Source: Spirochaeta sp. (lineage in GTDB: Bacteria; Spirochaetota; Spirochaetia; DSM-27196; Alkalispirochaetaceae). Taken from it: a stretch of 20,913 nt of DNA. The stretch covers positions 1-20,913 of the forward strand of contig JAQIBO010000447.1 in NCBI GenBank assembly GCA_027859055.1. The letters are read 5' to 3'. Numbering within the stretch: position 1 is the stretch's first letter; every line of letters starts with the position of its first letter. Below are positions 1 through 7,665 of this stretch, piece by piece. The notes under the pieces were generated by a model, which had not been told where the DNA came from, searched no databases, and was given only the letters and a program-made list of their open reading frames with translations. The translations under genes and the position numbers were made by a program.

Positions 1-103
1 GTTCGCGAAGTTCCTGCCTTTGCCGCTCGAGACGTTCGCCGACCTCGATCAGCTCGCGGTTCTGCTCCCGAAGCTCCGAGAAGGCGTCCGGTGAATGCGC
101 CAT
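1..103 (-). CDS. IS66-like transposase, N-terminal fragment (runs off left edge)
   Basis: An ATG at 103 on the minus strand opens a frame beginning MAHSPDAFSELREQNRELIE and stays open to the edge. The first 34 residues are rich in Glu, Arg, Leu and Gln in a heptad-like pattern, which looks like the N-terminal coiled coil of IS66-type (TnpC) transposases. That family assignment is tentative because the catalytic part lies outside the window. The same start (HSPDAF followed by a stop) recurs at about 9060, where it is truncated. It is divergent from the IS91-like fragment that follows. Confidence 0.4.
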   Translation of the reverse strand, partial: MAHSPDAFSELREQNRELIEVGERLERQRQELRE

Positions 104-350
104 GGTATGTGGCGCCCGATACCAGTCCCTCTATCTGAAGCAGGGAGCACTTTTCCCCAGTATATATCTATGTGAGCCTGGTAATCTCTGTCGCGAGCAT
201 GGCGACGGACCGGTACGTTCCCCGTGGGCGCAACGAGCTCCATACCATCTTTGAACGCCATTTCGCCGAGTTCTGCGAGCACTACGAGGAAAAGTACGCC
301 GCCACCTACGGCAAGTATCGCCTTGACCGTATCCAGCAGATCGGGGAGCG
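84..350. repeat. Direct repeat copy 1: IS66/IS91-like junction
   Basis: About 265 bases here are clearly homologous to 9056-9297, in the same orientation. The shared block covers the start of the minus-strand IS66-like frame, the intergenic gap and the first codons of the plus-strand IS91-like transposase. Substitutions are scattered, and the other copy lacks about 36 bases. Both copies are therefore old relics of one composite element. Confidence 0.75.
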
Positions 351-450
351 GTTTTGCACCTGCGGCGACTATCTCCAGGGCGTGGCGCGTATCCGCTGCA
401 CCAACCCCGAATGCGGGCTGGTCGGTGCCTTCGGCACCCCGCCCCTCAGG
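199..450 (+). pseudogene. IS91-family transposase, 5' fragment
   Basis: The product begins MATDRYVPRGRNELHTIFER and continues with FAEFCEHYEEKYAATYG, RLDRIQQIGERF, CTCGDYLQG and ARIRCTNPECG. This is the N-terminal Cys-rich zinc-binding region of IS91/IS801-type rolling-circle (Y2) transposases. Homology stops just after the NPECG motif. The remaining open frame to 552 does not resemble the family, and the two-Tyr catalytic domain is absent, so the gene is dead. A GTG at 172 is an alternative start. A second decayed copy lies at 9150-9577. Confidence 0.7.
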
Positions 451-559
451 AGACGTCTGTCTGTTTCCCAGCGCAAACCATGCCAAAACCACTCTTTCTT
501 CTCCTATAGACGCGCAGGCTCCCTCCAGCAGCCGCCTACCGCCAGGCGATAAGCCCGCA

Positions 560-772
560 AAACGCTATCGTTGCCGTGTTTCGCGAAATCTCGCCACTGA
601 TCGGCCGTTTTGCGGTTGCGCCCCGAGATCACTCTTCCACTATTATTTTCTGCCCGACGTCAGGCGTGCCGGGGAGGGTCTCCCCTCATGACCGGACCCT
701 GCTACCGGGCGCTCCGGCGCTTACCCGGACGGGACTTTCACCCGCTGGAATAGCGCAGCTTTCACGGCGCAC
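560..772 (-). mobile_element. Group II intron remnant, 5' end only
   Basis: Read on the minus strand from 772, the sequence starts GTGCGCC, matching the GUGYG 5' end of bacterial group II introns. A GGGTGAAAGTCCC element about 30 bases in, then several GC-rich hairpins (around 660-725), are typical of intron domain I. No reverse transcriptase or domains V/VI are visible before the IS91 fragment, so only the 5' part survives. The call rests on these short motifs, and the inner end is a guess. Confidence 0.5.
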
Positions 773-817
773 CATGTCTGGGAGTATCGCGCGGAAACAC
801 GGTGGGTTTCAGCCCAT

Positions 818-836
818 AAAAAGGCGCCGCGCGGCC
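818..836 (-). terminator. Possible terminator of the metal-transport operon
   Basis: On the minus strand, about 85 bases after the operon's last stop codon, a very GC-rich self-complementary stretch (GCCGCGCGGC core) is followed directly by five T residues. The stem is short (3-4 pairs), so this is a weak rho-independent terminator candidate. The rest of 773-919 shows no gene. Confidence 0.35.
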
Positions 837-919
837 CGTCTTCAAGTCCGAAAAGCAACACTTTGGTATAGAGGGGTAGACGATCACATATTCAGGTCGA
901 GAAAGCGGCCTCCGCGCAG

Positions 920-2350
920 TTATCGCCATCGAGCACGGAAGCCGATGACCCTGTGACGGCCGAGTTCCGTTAAGCTCAAGGAGCGGTGATCATCCTGCAC
1001 CTGACCGCGCGCTTTCAGGCGAGCCACCACTGCCCGCACTCTCCTCTCGGACCACTGGACATGTCGGTATAGCGTCCCAAGGTTCAACTCCTGGAAGGCC
1101 GCATCGGTTCCTTGGTGGTGGTAGAGATGTCCGAGAAGCACCTGTTCTCGGAACCTGCGACCCCGATAGGTTCGTCGAACCACGGTGGAGATGAGACCGT
1201 AGCGCGGTGAAAGCATCCACGCCACCAGAAAGAGACCAAACATCATCACGACCATCGACGCAGAAATGGAAGTATTGAACTCGCCGGCAACTTTCAATCC
1301 GAAGATTTCTCCGCGGGCGAGGGGGTATCCCCAATAGGCACCGGCGGCCCCGATCACGCCGCTCAACACTATCATCAACGGAAAGCGGTCGGTTATGAGA
1401 TAAGCCGCCGCCGGTGGGATAATGAAGAAGGCGATCACAAGAATCGAACCGACTGCGTTGAATGCGCCTACCGCAACCAAGCTTGTCAACGCCATGAGAG
1501 CGTAATGCAGCAGCCCCGGACTGAAGCCCAGCGCATGAGAAAGGGCGGGATCGAAGGTTGACAGCTTGAGCTCTTTGAAAAACACGACCGTGAATACTAC
1601 AGCGAGCACCATCATCACAAGAGTGACCGTGATCGACTTCGGCCAGAATACCAGCAAGGGCTTGTCCTCGAGCAGTCCCGCTTCCCAGGCTCTCCCCGGC
1701 GGATAATGCCCGCAGTTCGTGCAAACTTCTTCGAACTCCGCCCCCGCGTCACGAGGTGATATTCCCTCCGCGCGACAATTCGTGCACTGTCGCGCGATCT
1801 CTGCCCGCGGATCGTCTCGGGTGATTGTGACATCGGTACAGTTGCTGACGCAGTGGCTGGTGGTGTCGGCCCAGGCCACACCGATTTCCCCGACCATCAC
1901 GGCGTCTGTATCCATGTGAACGTCACCGACCCGACCGGAAATCAGGATCACCGCAATAGCAAATAGCAGCGGAAATGCGAGCCCAAGAGCGGCATCCTGC
2001 CGAAGCAGCCCTGACTTGTAGATCAGTTCGGTAAGCACCACCGTCGCCACCCCAGCTACCGCGGCGCCGACGATTAACCATGGCGAGGAGAGGTTGGGTG
2101 GCGCACCAAACCCTTCTGTCATGATGAGGAATGCAACCACAATCCCGAGGAGCACTGTATGGCTTATGGCATCCGCGGTTAGGGCCATTCCGCGGAGGAG
2201 AAGAAACGTGCCGAGAATGCTTCCGCTTATGGCGATGAAAACCCCGATAATGGTGGCGCTGTTCTGCGGGATGCGCAGAAACGCGTTAAGCTCCTCCCGG
2301 CCCACGATATTCACGAGAAGGCGGATAATCAGATCCTCCGTAGCAAGCAT
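920..2350 (-). CDS. Metal ABC transporter permease with Cys-rich insert and C-terminal winged-helix-like tail
   Basis: Membrane subunit of the metal importer (ABC-3/TroD-MntD family), 476 residues against roughly 280-370 usual for the family. Family features include the ADAISHTVLLGIVVAFL segment, LLRQDAALGL, the ELKLSTFDPALSHALGF loop and GSILVIAFFIIPPAAAYL. Between about residues 160 and 232, after MDTDAVMVGEIGVAW, is a hydrophilic insert with six cysteines: CX3C at 167/171, CX2C at 189/192 and CX2C at 210/213. Residues about 395-476 are a basic soluble tail (LGTLYRHVQWSERRVRAVV, then LSLTELGRHRV) resembling a winged-helix fold like those of DtxR-type tails. The ATG at 2350 shares one base with the upstream permease's TAA, so translation is coupled. 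The frame is open upstream of this point, but that part is only a shadow of the upstream permease. Likely metals are Mn, Zn or Fe. Confidence 0.88.
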   Translation of the reverse strand: MLATEDLIIRLLVNIVGREELNAFLRIPQNSATIIGVFIAISGSILGTFLLLRGMALTADAISHTVLLGIVVAFLIMTEGFGAPPNLSSPWLIVGAAVAGVATVVLTELIYKSGLLRQDAALGLAFPLLFAIAVILISGRVGDVHMDTDAVMVGEIGVAWADTTSHCVSNCTDVTITRDDPRAEIARQCTNCRAEGISPRDAGAEFEEVCTNCGHYPPGRAWEAGLLEDKPLLVFWPKSITVTLVMMVLAVVFTVVFFKELKLSTFDPALSHALGFSPGLLHYALMALTSLVAVGAFNAVGSILVIAFFIIPPAAAYLITDRFPLMIVLSGVIGAAGAYWGYPLARGEIFGLKVAGEFNTSISASMVVMMFGLFLVAWMLSPRYGLISTVVRRTYRGRRFREQVLLGHLYHHQGTDAAFQELNLGTLYRHVQWSERRVRAVVARLKARGQVQDDHRSLSLTELGRHRVIGFRARWR

Positions 2351-3315
2351 TATGCCGCTCCCCACCTGCGCCGGTTCCTCTTCCGGCGGAGGGCGGTCCA
2401 GATAACTCCTCGTCCCGGAGCAACAGTAATCGAGACGAGAACGATACCGAAGGCCACAACGATCATCATCGGGCCGGTGGGGAGACCGGCCCGAACGGCG
2501 CTGAGCACCGCACCAATCGATCCGGCCAGCGCGCCGAACAGTCCCGCCAGGACGACCATTCGGTCCAGGCGGTTGGTCCATTGGCGAGCTGCAATACCGG
2601 GAGCGATGAGCATTCCCACCATAAGAACCACACCGGCAAGCTGCAACCCGATCACGATTGCCCCGACCAGAAGAATCGAAAGAGTGAAATTGAGAAATCT
2701 GACGGAGAATCCGTTTGCCTGGGCAAACTCCGCGTCGAACGTGTACAGCTTGAGCTCCTTCCAGAACAAGCCGAGGATCAGGAACGAAACAGCCCCGACG
2801 CCCCCGATAAGCGCGACATCCAAAGCCATCATAGAAGCAGCCTGCCCGAAAACGAAGGTGTCGAGTCCCGCTTGGCTTGCATCTGAACGCCCCTGAATGA
2901 ATGTCAGAATCGCGATACCCACCGCGAACCACGATGTAAGCACGATGCCCATGGCAGCGTCCTGTTTGATGCGAGTGGTAGCCGTGACCGCCCGGATGAA
3001 CAGCACCCCGAGCCAACACGCCACCGCTGCGCCGATGAGCAGTACGCCCGACTCCCGCCCGGCGATAAGAAAGGCGATACCTACTCCCGGGAGCGCCGCG
3101 TGGGAAAGGGCATCTCCCATGAGGCTTTGTTGACGGAGCACCGCGAAGGTGCCCAGCACCCCGCTGACAACACCCAGAAGGGCCCCGCCCAGCGCAACAA
3201 CGCGCACGGTGTACGTGTAGCGCACACCGAGAACGCCGATACTCAATGGCAGGAACGCGAGCCCCAGCAAGACACTCACCCCCAAAACCGTACGAAACGC
3301 CGTTCGCGCATTCAT
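2350..3315 (-). CDS. Metal ABC transporter permease (TroC/MntC type)
   Basis: First membrane subunit of the importer, 321 residues, with about eight to nine hydrophobic helices. ABC-3 family signatures include LRQQSLMGDALSHAALPGVG, TRIKQDAAMGIVL, the ELKLYTFDAEFAQANGFS loop and GVVLMVGMLIAPGIAARQW. It would form a heterodimer with the downstream permease. Its ATG overlaps the ATPase stop as ATGA, and its own stop overlaps the next start as TAATG. No cysteine insert is present, in contrast to its partner. Confidence 0.92.
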   Translation of the reverse strand: MNARTAFRTVLGVSVLLGLAFLPLSIGVLGVRYTYTVRVVALGGALLGVVSGVLGTFAVLRQQSLMGDALSHAALPGVGIAFLIAGRESGVLLIGAAVACWLGVLFIRAVTATTRIKQDAAMGIVLTSWFAVGIAILTFIQGRSDASQAGLDTFVFGQAASMMALDVALIGGVGAVSFLILGLFWKELKLYTFDAEFAQANGFSVRFLNFTLSILLVGAIVIGLQLAGVVLMVGMLIAPGIAARQWTNRLDRMVVLAGLFGALAGSIGAVLSAVRAGLPTGPMMIVVAFGIVLVSITVAPGRGVIWTALRRKRNRRRWGAA

Positions 3316-4196
3316 GCGGACTCCCAGGCCGTCCGAGTATGGTGAGAGAGCGGTCTTTCGGGTGACGGGCTCTCGGTTGCCTCGCCGATGTAAAGCGAAT
3401 CCATCCGGCCGTTGTAGGTCTTGTCCAGGTTCTCCCGGGTGAAGACTTCTTTCGTCGGGCCGCTCGCGCGAACTTCTACGCTGAGGAGAGTCACCCAGTC
3501 AAAGTAGCTAGTCACTGTAGAAAGATCGTGGTGGACTACAACCACCGTTTTGCCCCCGTCCCGTAGCTCCTGTAACACCTTTACGATGGCACGCTCAGTG
3601 ACCGCGTCCACTGCAGCAAACGGCTCATCCATGAAGTAGATCTGTGCGTCTTGAACCAGGGCCCGCGCAAGAAAAGTGCGCTGCTGTTGTCCACCGGATA
3701 GTTGACCGATCTGACTATCTGCGAAATCAGTCATAGATACCTGGTGCAGGGCGGCCATAGCCAGCTCACGCTCTCGTCTTCCAGGCCGACGAACCCATCC
3801 AAGGCTCCCGTAGCGGCCCATCATTACCACATCGAGTACGGTTGTAGGAAAATCCCAGTCGACACTGCCGCGCTGGGGCACGTAGCCGACAATGCGCCGC
3901 ATTTTCGCGTAGGGCTTCCCGTGAAAAAGCACGGTGCCCGCACTGCGAGGAACCAGATTCAGGGCGGCTTTGATCAGGGTCGTCTTTCCGGCACCGTTTG
4001 GTCCGACTATCGCCATTAGCACACCCGAGGGGACCTCAAGGTCAATATCCCACAAGGCGGGTGAGCTATTGTAGGCGACGGTCAGATCCTCCACTACGAT
4101 TGCCGCCGGGAGATGACTCTGGCGCCCGGCAGTTCGCCCGGTATCGGTTTGGTGATTTGTGCTTGTGTTTCTCATCGTGTGCGGTGTCATATCCAT
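3312..4196 (-). CDS. Metal ABC transporter ATP-binding protein (TroB/MntB/ZnuC type)
   Basis: Cytoplasmic ATPase that powers the importer, 294 residues. Visible motifs are Walker A GPNGAGKT (65-72), Q-loop GYVPQRGSVDWDFP (Q108), signature LSGGQQQRTFLARAL (166-180), Walker B IYFMDEP (186-192) and an H-loop HHD near 222. The Q-loop context WDFP is typical of Mn/Zn/Fe chelate-type ATPases. The first about 30 residues are polar and poorly conserved in type, so the ATG at 4196 could be upstream of the true start. It lies one base after the binding-protein stop, favouring coupled translation. Confidence 0.93.
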   Translation of the reverse strand: MDMTPHTMRNTSTNHQTDTGRTAGRQSHLPAAIVVEDLTVAYNSSPALWDIDLEVPSGVLMAIVGPNGAGKTTLIKAALNLVPRSAGTVLFHGKPYAKMRRIVGYVPQRGSVDWDFPTTVLDVVMMGRYGSLGWVRRPGRRERELAMAALHQVSMTDFADSQIGQLSGGQQQRTFLARALVQDAQIYFMDEPFAAVDAVTERAIVKVLQELRDGGKTVVVVHHDLSTVTSYFDWVTLLSVEVRASGPTKEVFTRENLDKTYNGRMDSLYIGEATESPSPERPLSHHTRTAWESA

Positions 4197-4197
4197 A

Positions 4198-5352
4198 TCA
4201 GTACGTCCGTAGCGCCTCAGGTGGAGCGGGCGACAGCTCTGCCGGCCACTCTGGTATCGTCACATCCACATCGGCCTCCTGAAAGGACTGAATAACGGTG
4301 AGTACATTCGTTGCAATCATGCCCACATAGGTGCCTCCGAACGCACCAACCTCACCCATGGCGTCTCCGTACATTTCCCGAACCCCTACCCGGGTCTCGT
4401 GCCCGGCGGCCCGGATTGCCTCGAGGACAGCCTCGATCGTGTTGGGCGGAATACTCGACTCCACGAAAAGCACGGGGATTTCATTCTCGATGACGAAGTC
4501 GACCGTTTTCTGTATGTCACCGACTCCAGCCTCGTCTTCGGTACTAATGCCCTGGATCGCGGCCATTCGCCAGCCAAAGGCGGCACCAAAGTACTGGAAT
4601 CCGTCATGGGACGTTACCAAATAGCGCTGAGTTCCCGGGACCGAACGCATTGCCATATCCGCCCAATCATAGAGAAGCCCCAGTTGACCGACGTATTCTT
4701 CCGCGTTTGACTCGTAGATCGCCGCGTTGTCCGGGTCGGTCTCTGATAGAAGCTCAGCGTAGTCACGGACCGTGACCTGCCAGTTTCGAGGATCGAACCA
4801 GAAATGTGGATCGTCAGAACCGCGGCCACCACTCTCGTCGAACGATCCGATTATGAATCCTTGCCGTTTCACCGGAGAGGCCAATGCGTAGATGACAGTA
4901 TCGCGCTCACCAAGCGCCTGGAGAACCCGATCGAACTGTCCCTCCAGGTGTAGGCCACTGTAGACGATCAAGTCGGCGCGGTTCATGGCCGAAATATCGG
5001 CCTCGGTGGGCTTGTAAAGATGAGGATCCACGCCGGCACCCATCAGTGGAGTCATCACGAGATCATCAACTTCAGCGGTGAGAATGCGGGTGATATCGCC
5101 AGCCTGAGTCGTTGTGGCGACGATCCGAAACTCGCCGTCTTCCCTGACATCAACCTCAGGAGTCTGCTGATAGGTAAGCGTCGGAGGCAGCACGGCCTCA
5201 TCAGAAGTGTCGGTCGATGGAGAGTCACTGTTCTGTGAAGCGGGTTCTCCCTCTCCTTGTCCTCCAGCGGTCGCCAAGAGCGGCACGAGAAACAGCAAAA
5301 CGATCGTGAGGGACATCGTCACACGGGATTCAGCAATGCCACGTATATGCAT
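4198..5352 (-). CDS. Metal-binding periplasmic solute-binding protein (TroA/MntA/ZnuA family)
   Basis: Substrate receptor of the importer, 384 residues (cluster A-I). Likely metal ligands are H111 (VDPHLYKPTEADI), H183 (DDPHFWFDPRNW), H249 (VTSHDGFQYFG) and D330 (MYGDAMG). A hydrophobic signal segment (residues 13-29) ends in LLATAGGQGEGEP without a lipobox Cys. A Gly/Ser/Asp/Glu linker then runs to about residue 70. The ATG at 5352 has an AGGTGG ribosome site three bases away; ATG 5316 is an alternative with no clear site. It is first gene of a four-gene operon and divergent from the DtxR-type regulator. The His-rich loop typical of ZnuA is absent, which leans towards Mn or Fe over Zn, but the metal cannot be read from sequence alone. 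Confidence 0.92.
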   Translation of the reverse strand: MHIRGIAESRVTMSLTIVLLFLVPLLATAGGQGEGEPASQNSDSPSTDTSDEAVLPPTLTYQQTPEVDVREDGEFRIVATTTQAGDITRILTAEVDDLVMTPLMGAGVDPHLYKPTEADISAMNRADLIVYSGLHLEGQFDRVLQALGERDTVIYALASPVKRQGFIIGSFDESGGRGSDDPHFWFDPRNWQVTVRDYAELLSETDPDNAAIYESNAEEYVGQLGLLYDWADMAMRSVPGTQRYLVTSHDGFQYFGAAFGWRMAAIQGISTEDEAGVGDIQKTVDFVIENEIPVLFVESSIPPNTIEAVLEAIRAAGHETRVGVREMYGDAMGEVGAFGGTYVGMIATNVLTVIQSFQEADVDVTIPEWPAELSPAPPEALRTY

Positions 5353-5368
5353 AACCCACCTTTCTTGA

Positions 5369-5398
5369 TATATACTTTTCTGTACTTTGACGAATCAA
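5369..5398 (-). promoter_or_regulatory. Promoter of the metal-transport operon
   Basis: On the minus strand, TTGATT (5398-5393) and TATATA (5374-5369) are separated by 18 bases. The predicted start point leaves only about a 10-base leader before the ATG at 5352, just enough to contain the AGGTGG ribosome site. The -35 box lies inside the palindrome at 5382-5403, so a bound repressor would block polymerase. Confidence 0.5.
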
Positions 5399-5403
5399 AC
5401 TAC
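5382..5403. promoter_or_regulatory. Putative metalloregulator operator (22-bp palindrome)
   Basis: Imperfect inverted repeat: GTA, one base, TTTGA, four-base centre, TCAAA, one base, TAC. Eight of nine arm positions pair. Size and position match operators of DtxR/MntR/TroR dimers. It lies between the divergent importer operon and the DtxR-family gene and overlaps the operon's -35 box. That the neighbouring regulator binds here is inference from context. Confidence 0.6.
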
Positions 5404-5478
5404 ATTCAGAGATTAATAAAGTTTTCTATGACTGTCAAGCAGAGCAAAACCGAATTGACCACTGGGTGCGTCGGGCGT

Positions 5479-6159
5479 ATGATCACGACGGTGAGCAGTA
5501 CGACTGAAGACTACCTAAAACACATCTTTGCCGCGGCCGAACGTTCCGGGCAAGACTTGGTAAGTCTCGGAGAACTTGCACAAGCGCTCGGCGTAACCTC
5601 AGGTACCGTCACAACGATGATGAAACATCTGGCGGATGCGGGATTTGTCGAGTATCGACCTCGAACAGGTGTATCACTCACAGATTCGGGTCGTCTGGAG
5701 GCTCTCGACGTACTTCGGCGGCATCGCCTGACGGAGTTGTTCTTGGTGGAGGTACTGCGTTTGGACTGGTCTCACGTACATGAGGAAGCAGAAATCCTGG
5801 AACATGCGATGAGTGATCGGGTACTCGAGCGTATCGACGAGTTGCTCGGCTACCCCACTGTAGATCCCCATGGTGATCCGATTCCAAGTCCCGATGGCAA
5901 GATGTCTGATCCCGTCGGTAGGTTCCTTTCAGAGATCAACGATGCCTGTGAGATTGAAATCCTTCGAGTCGAACAGGGGGGGCATGGGTTTCTCGACTTC
6001 CTGAAGTCAAACGGGCTCACACCCGGCGCGCATGTTCGCCTTCTCACCAGCAATCCCGCAGCGGGAACGGTCACCGTGGAAGGGCGGAACAATAGAACGA
6101 CCCTCAGCATGGAAGCGGCAGGCAAAATCCGAGTTAGACAGGACGATGCCCTGGAATAA
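5479..6159 (+). CDS. DtxR/MntR/TroR-family metal-dependent transcriptional regulator
   Basis: A 226-residue repressor predicted to sense cytoplasmic metal and control the divergent importer. It opens with the family's STTEDYLKHIF helix. A winged helix-turn-helix follows (about 27-70: LGELAQALGVTSGTVTTMMKHL). Next is the metal-binding and dimerisation helix region (RRHRLTELFLVEVL, then HVHEEAEILEHAMSD). The C-terminal SH3/FeoA-like domain covers about 153-222. The ATG at 5479 puts the conserved start close to the N-terminus. In-frame alternatives are ATG 5428 and GTG 5491, and none has a strong ribosome site. The stop lies at the distal edge of the integron array. Confidence 0.9.
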   Translation: MITTVSSTTEDYLKHIFAAAERSGQDLVSLGELAQALGVTSGTVTTMMKHLADAGFVEYRPRTGVSLTDSGRLEALDVLRRHRLTELFLVEVLRLDWSHVHEEAEILEHAMSDRVLERIDELLGYPTVDPHGDPIPSPDGKMSDPVGRFLSEINDACEIEILRVEQGGHGFLDFLKSNGLTPGAHVRLLTSNPAAGTVTVEGRNNRTTLSMEAAGKIRVRQDDALE

Positions 6160-6237
6160 CTGTAGTAGGTCCTACTCCACCGGCTCCCACGCGCCGTCGG
6201 CGGTGAGGCGCAAGTCGGGTTCATGCCATTGTTGGGC
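6154..6237 (-). other. attC-like site, distal end of the array
   Basis: The core GTTGGGC at 6231-6237 fits the GTTRRRY consensus. It is the reverse complement of GCCCAAC at 7587-7593, the start of the same cassette. Between the cores lie a CGCC/GGCG hairpin (about 6193-6203) and a perfect AGTAGG-T-CCTACT palindrome (6164-6176). The outer core (GAATAAC, 6154-6160) is poor and overlaps the regulator stop codon, so the left edge is uncertain. Confidence 0.5.
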
Positions 6238-6277
6238 GGCTTCTCTTCGTGCGCATCTCTCCCCACCCAGATGGATC

Positions 6278-6781
6278 CTAACTCTCCCGTGCAATTCGTG
6301 CACGACCAATCCAGCGATGAACTGTGGCGGCGTATACAAGGTACTTCTCACCGAACTTGGCGGCGAGATACCTCTCTTCCGGCGCTATGAGAACGTAGTG
6401 GCAGGCGACGATGGCCGGCAGGAGAAGCACTAACACCCAAGGGAGATTGAGTGCCGGAGCAATCCCCACCAGGATGCAAACGCCGCCGAGGTAGAGGGGA
6501 TTCCTTGAAACAGAGAAGACGCCTGTTGTGACGAGCTTGCTTGTAGGAAGCCCTGGGTTGGTCGGCTGGCCACGCTGCGCCAACTCCCGACGCGTAAAGA
6601 CGACGAGGGCCACGCCCACGATGATGAGGGCAGCGCCTCCAGGGATGATGGCTGGCGTGAGGAACCCGCGGGGAAACGAGAGAGGCACAGCCAGTTGCAG
6701 GGCGATGGCAGCAAGGAAAGGAACGCCAAAGACCACCTCGAAGATCTGCCACCAACTCTTGTGCGCGACATCTATTGACAT
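6278..6781 (-). CDS. Isoprenylcysteine carboxyl methyltransferase-like membrane protein
   Basis: A 167-residue integral membrane protein of the ICMT/PEMT-like family, which methylates lipid or isoprenyl-type acceptors using S-adenosylmethionine. About four to five hydrophobic helices are visible. The C-terminal family motif is present: TTGVFSVSRNPLYLGG followed by PEERYLAAKFGEKYLVY. The bacterial substrate of such proteins is generally unknown. It shares a putative cassette with the membrane gene upstream (84-base gap) and is followed 40 bases later by a core site. The ribosome site (AAGGA) is about 11 bases from the ATG, slightly far. Confidence 0.75.
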   Translation of the reverse strand: MSIDVAHKSWWQIFEVVFGVPFLAAIALQLAVPLSFPRGFLTPAIIPGGAALIIVGVALVVFTRRELAQRGQPTNPGLPTSKLVTTGVFSVSRNPLYLGGVCILVGIAPALNLPWVLVLLLPAIVACHYVLIAPEERYLAAKFGEKYLVYAATVHRWIGRARIARES

Positions 6782-6864
6782 TCGGGTTGCTATCCTTCAC
6801 GTGCATTCCGCCTCGCGTTCGAGGCGAACCGAACCGGTCGTTCACAGGCTTCCGGCGACATTTT

Positions 6865-7536
6865 CTAACGCACCCCGGGCTCGGCTTGCTTGGCTGGTGC
6901 GTGCTCCGACCACAGCCGGGAGCCGAGATACCCGAGCGCGCCCATGAGCAACACCGGACCCATGTTAGAAAGCAGGTTGATAGCAAGGTTGGTTGCAGGG
7001 CCGGTTGGCGCGATGAGGTTCCCAACCACCGTCAGGAGCGCCGCGCCGGGCAGCACGTACCCGACCCAGCGGGGCTGCACGCGTCCCCGAATGAATGGGA
7101 TCGCGAGAAGCACGCTCCCTACAGATTCTGCAACCAGACTCGCGATGAAGGCGATGATGAACCCCGCAGGGATGGGTGCAGAGGCGGCGACGAGCGAGGG
7201 GGCTTGGTCGGCCAACCACGGCGCCACAAGCACGCTGTAGAGACTCAGGAACAGCCCGAAAAACATCCATGCGAGAGCGATCAGCACAACTCCGAGCAAG
7301 CCGAGCAAGCCGGTCGGACCAGCCATCTTAGCATACATTGTAGGCAATCCTAGGAGCACCAGAGCGGCGCCCACTACGCCAAGTGCGTTGATCGGCACCC
7401 AAAGGTCTTGCTTCGCAAAGGTGGAGGGATCCAGACCGGCAGTGACCAGTGACCTCAACACGATGTGGACAACGAACGCGATGGCACCGATTAGAATGCC
7501 AAGTCCGCTGATTCGATAGAACTGCGAGATAGTCAT
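6865..7536 (-). CDS. Hypothetical integral membrane protein
   Basis: A 223-residue, strongly hydrophobic protein with about six predicted helices (for example ISGLGILIGAIAFVVHIVL, LLGLLGVVLIALAWMFFGLFL and IAFIASLVAESVGSVLL) and a short charged C-terminus. I do not recognise the family with certainty; the layout is reminiscent of small uncharacterised DUF4386-like proteins. A GGAG ribosome site precedes the ATG. GCCCAAC, the cassette-start core, lies 51 bases upstream, so this is the first gene of its cassette. It looks GC-richer than the neighbouring TA genes. Confidence 0.7.
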   Translation of the reverse strand: MTISQFYRISGLGILIGAIAFVVHIVLRSLVTAGLDPSTFAKQDLWVPINALGVVGAALVLLGLPTMYAKMAGPTGLLGLLGVVLIALAWMFFGLFLSLYSVLVAPWLADQAPSLVAASAPIPAGFIIAFIASLVAESVGSVLLAIPFIRGRVQPRWVGYVLPGAALLTVVGNLIAPTGPATNLAINLLSNMGPVLLMGALGYLGSRLWSEHAPAKQAEPGVR

Positions 7537-7586
7537 CTTCCTTTTCTCCTTTCCGAAAATCCAATTGTAACGAATTGAAACATGCC

Positions 7587-7655
7587 GCCCAACGAAAAGG
7601 TCACGTGCTGGCTGCGGCCCGAGCGGAAGCGAGGGATTGGCGCGATTGTTGTCTC
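7587..7655 (-). other. attC-like site, truncated
   Basis: One half of an attC: core GCCCAAC (7587-7593), then GGCCCGAGCG, three bases and GCGAGGGATTGGCGCG, a stretch nearly identical to the sites at 11352 and 13755. The complementary right arm and GTTRRRY core expected before the RelE stop codon are missing. The RelE/RHH cassette therefore lacks a complete recombination site. Confidence 0.6.
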
Positions 7656-7665
7656 ATTGGTACGC

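Noticed and set aside
2351..3019. Upstream extension of the Cys-insert permease frame to a 699-codon open frame
   Set aside because: The extra 223 residues are the out-of-frame shadow of the upstream permease. The ATG at 2350, coupled to that permease's stop, starts the first hydrophobic family-like segment.
5850..6266. Minus-strand open frame with an NNGMNPT-type peptide
   Set aside because: It lies opposite the regulator gene and the distal attC; the peptide is just a translation of the palindromic site.
6810..6825. GCCTCG-CGTT-CGAGGC hairpin between the two membrane genes as a terminator or attC
   Set aside because: It has no T-tract, and the surrounding GTT/AAC motifs are in the wrong order for an attC.
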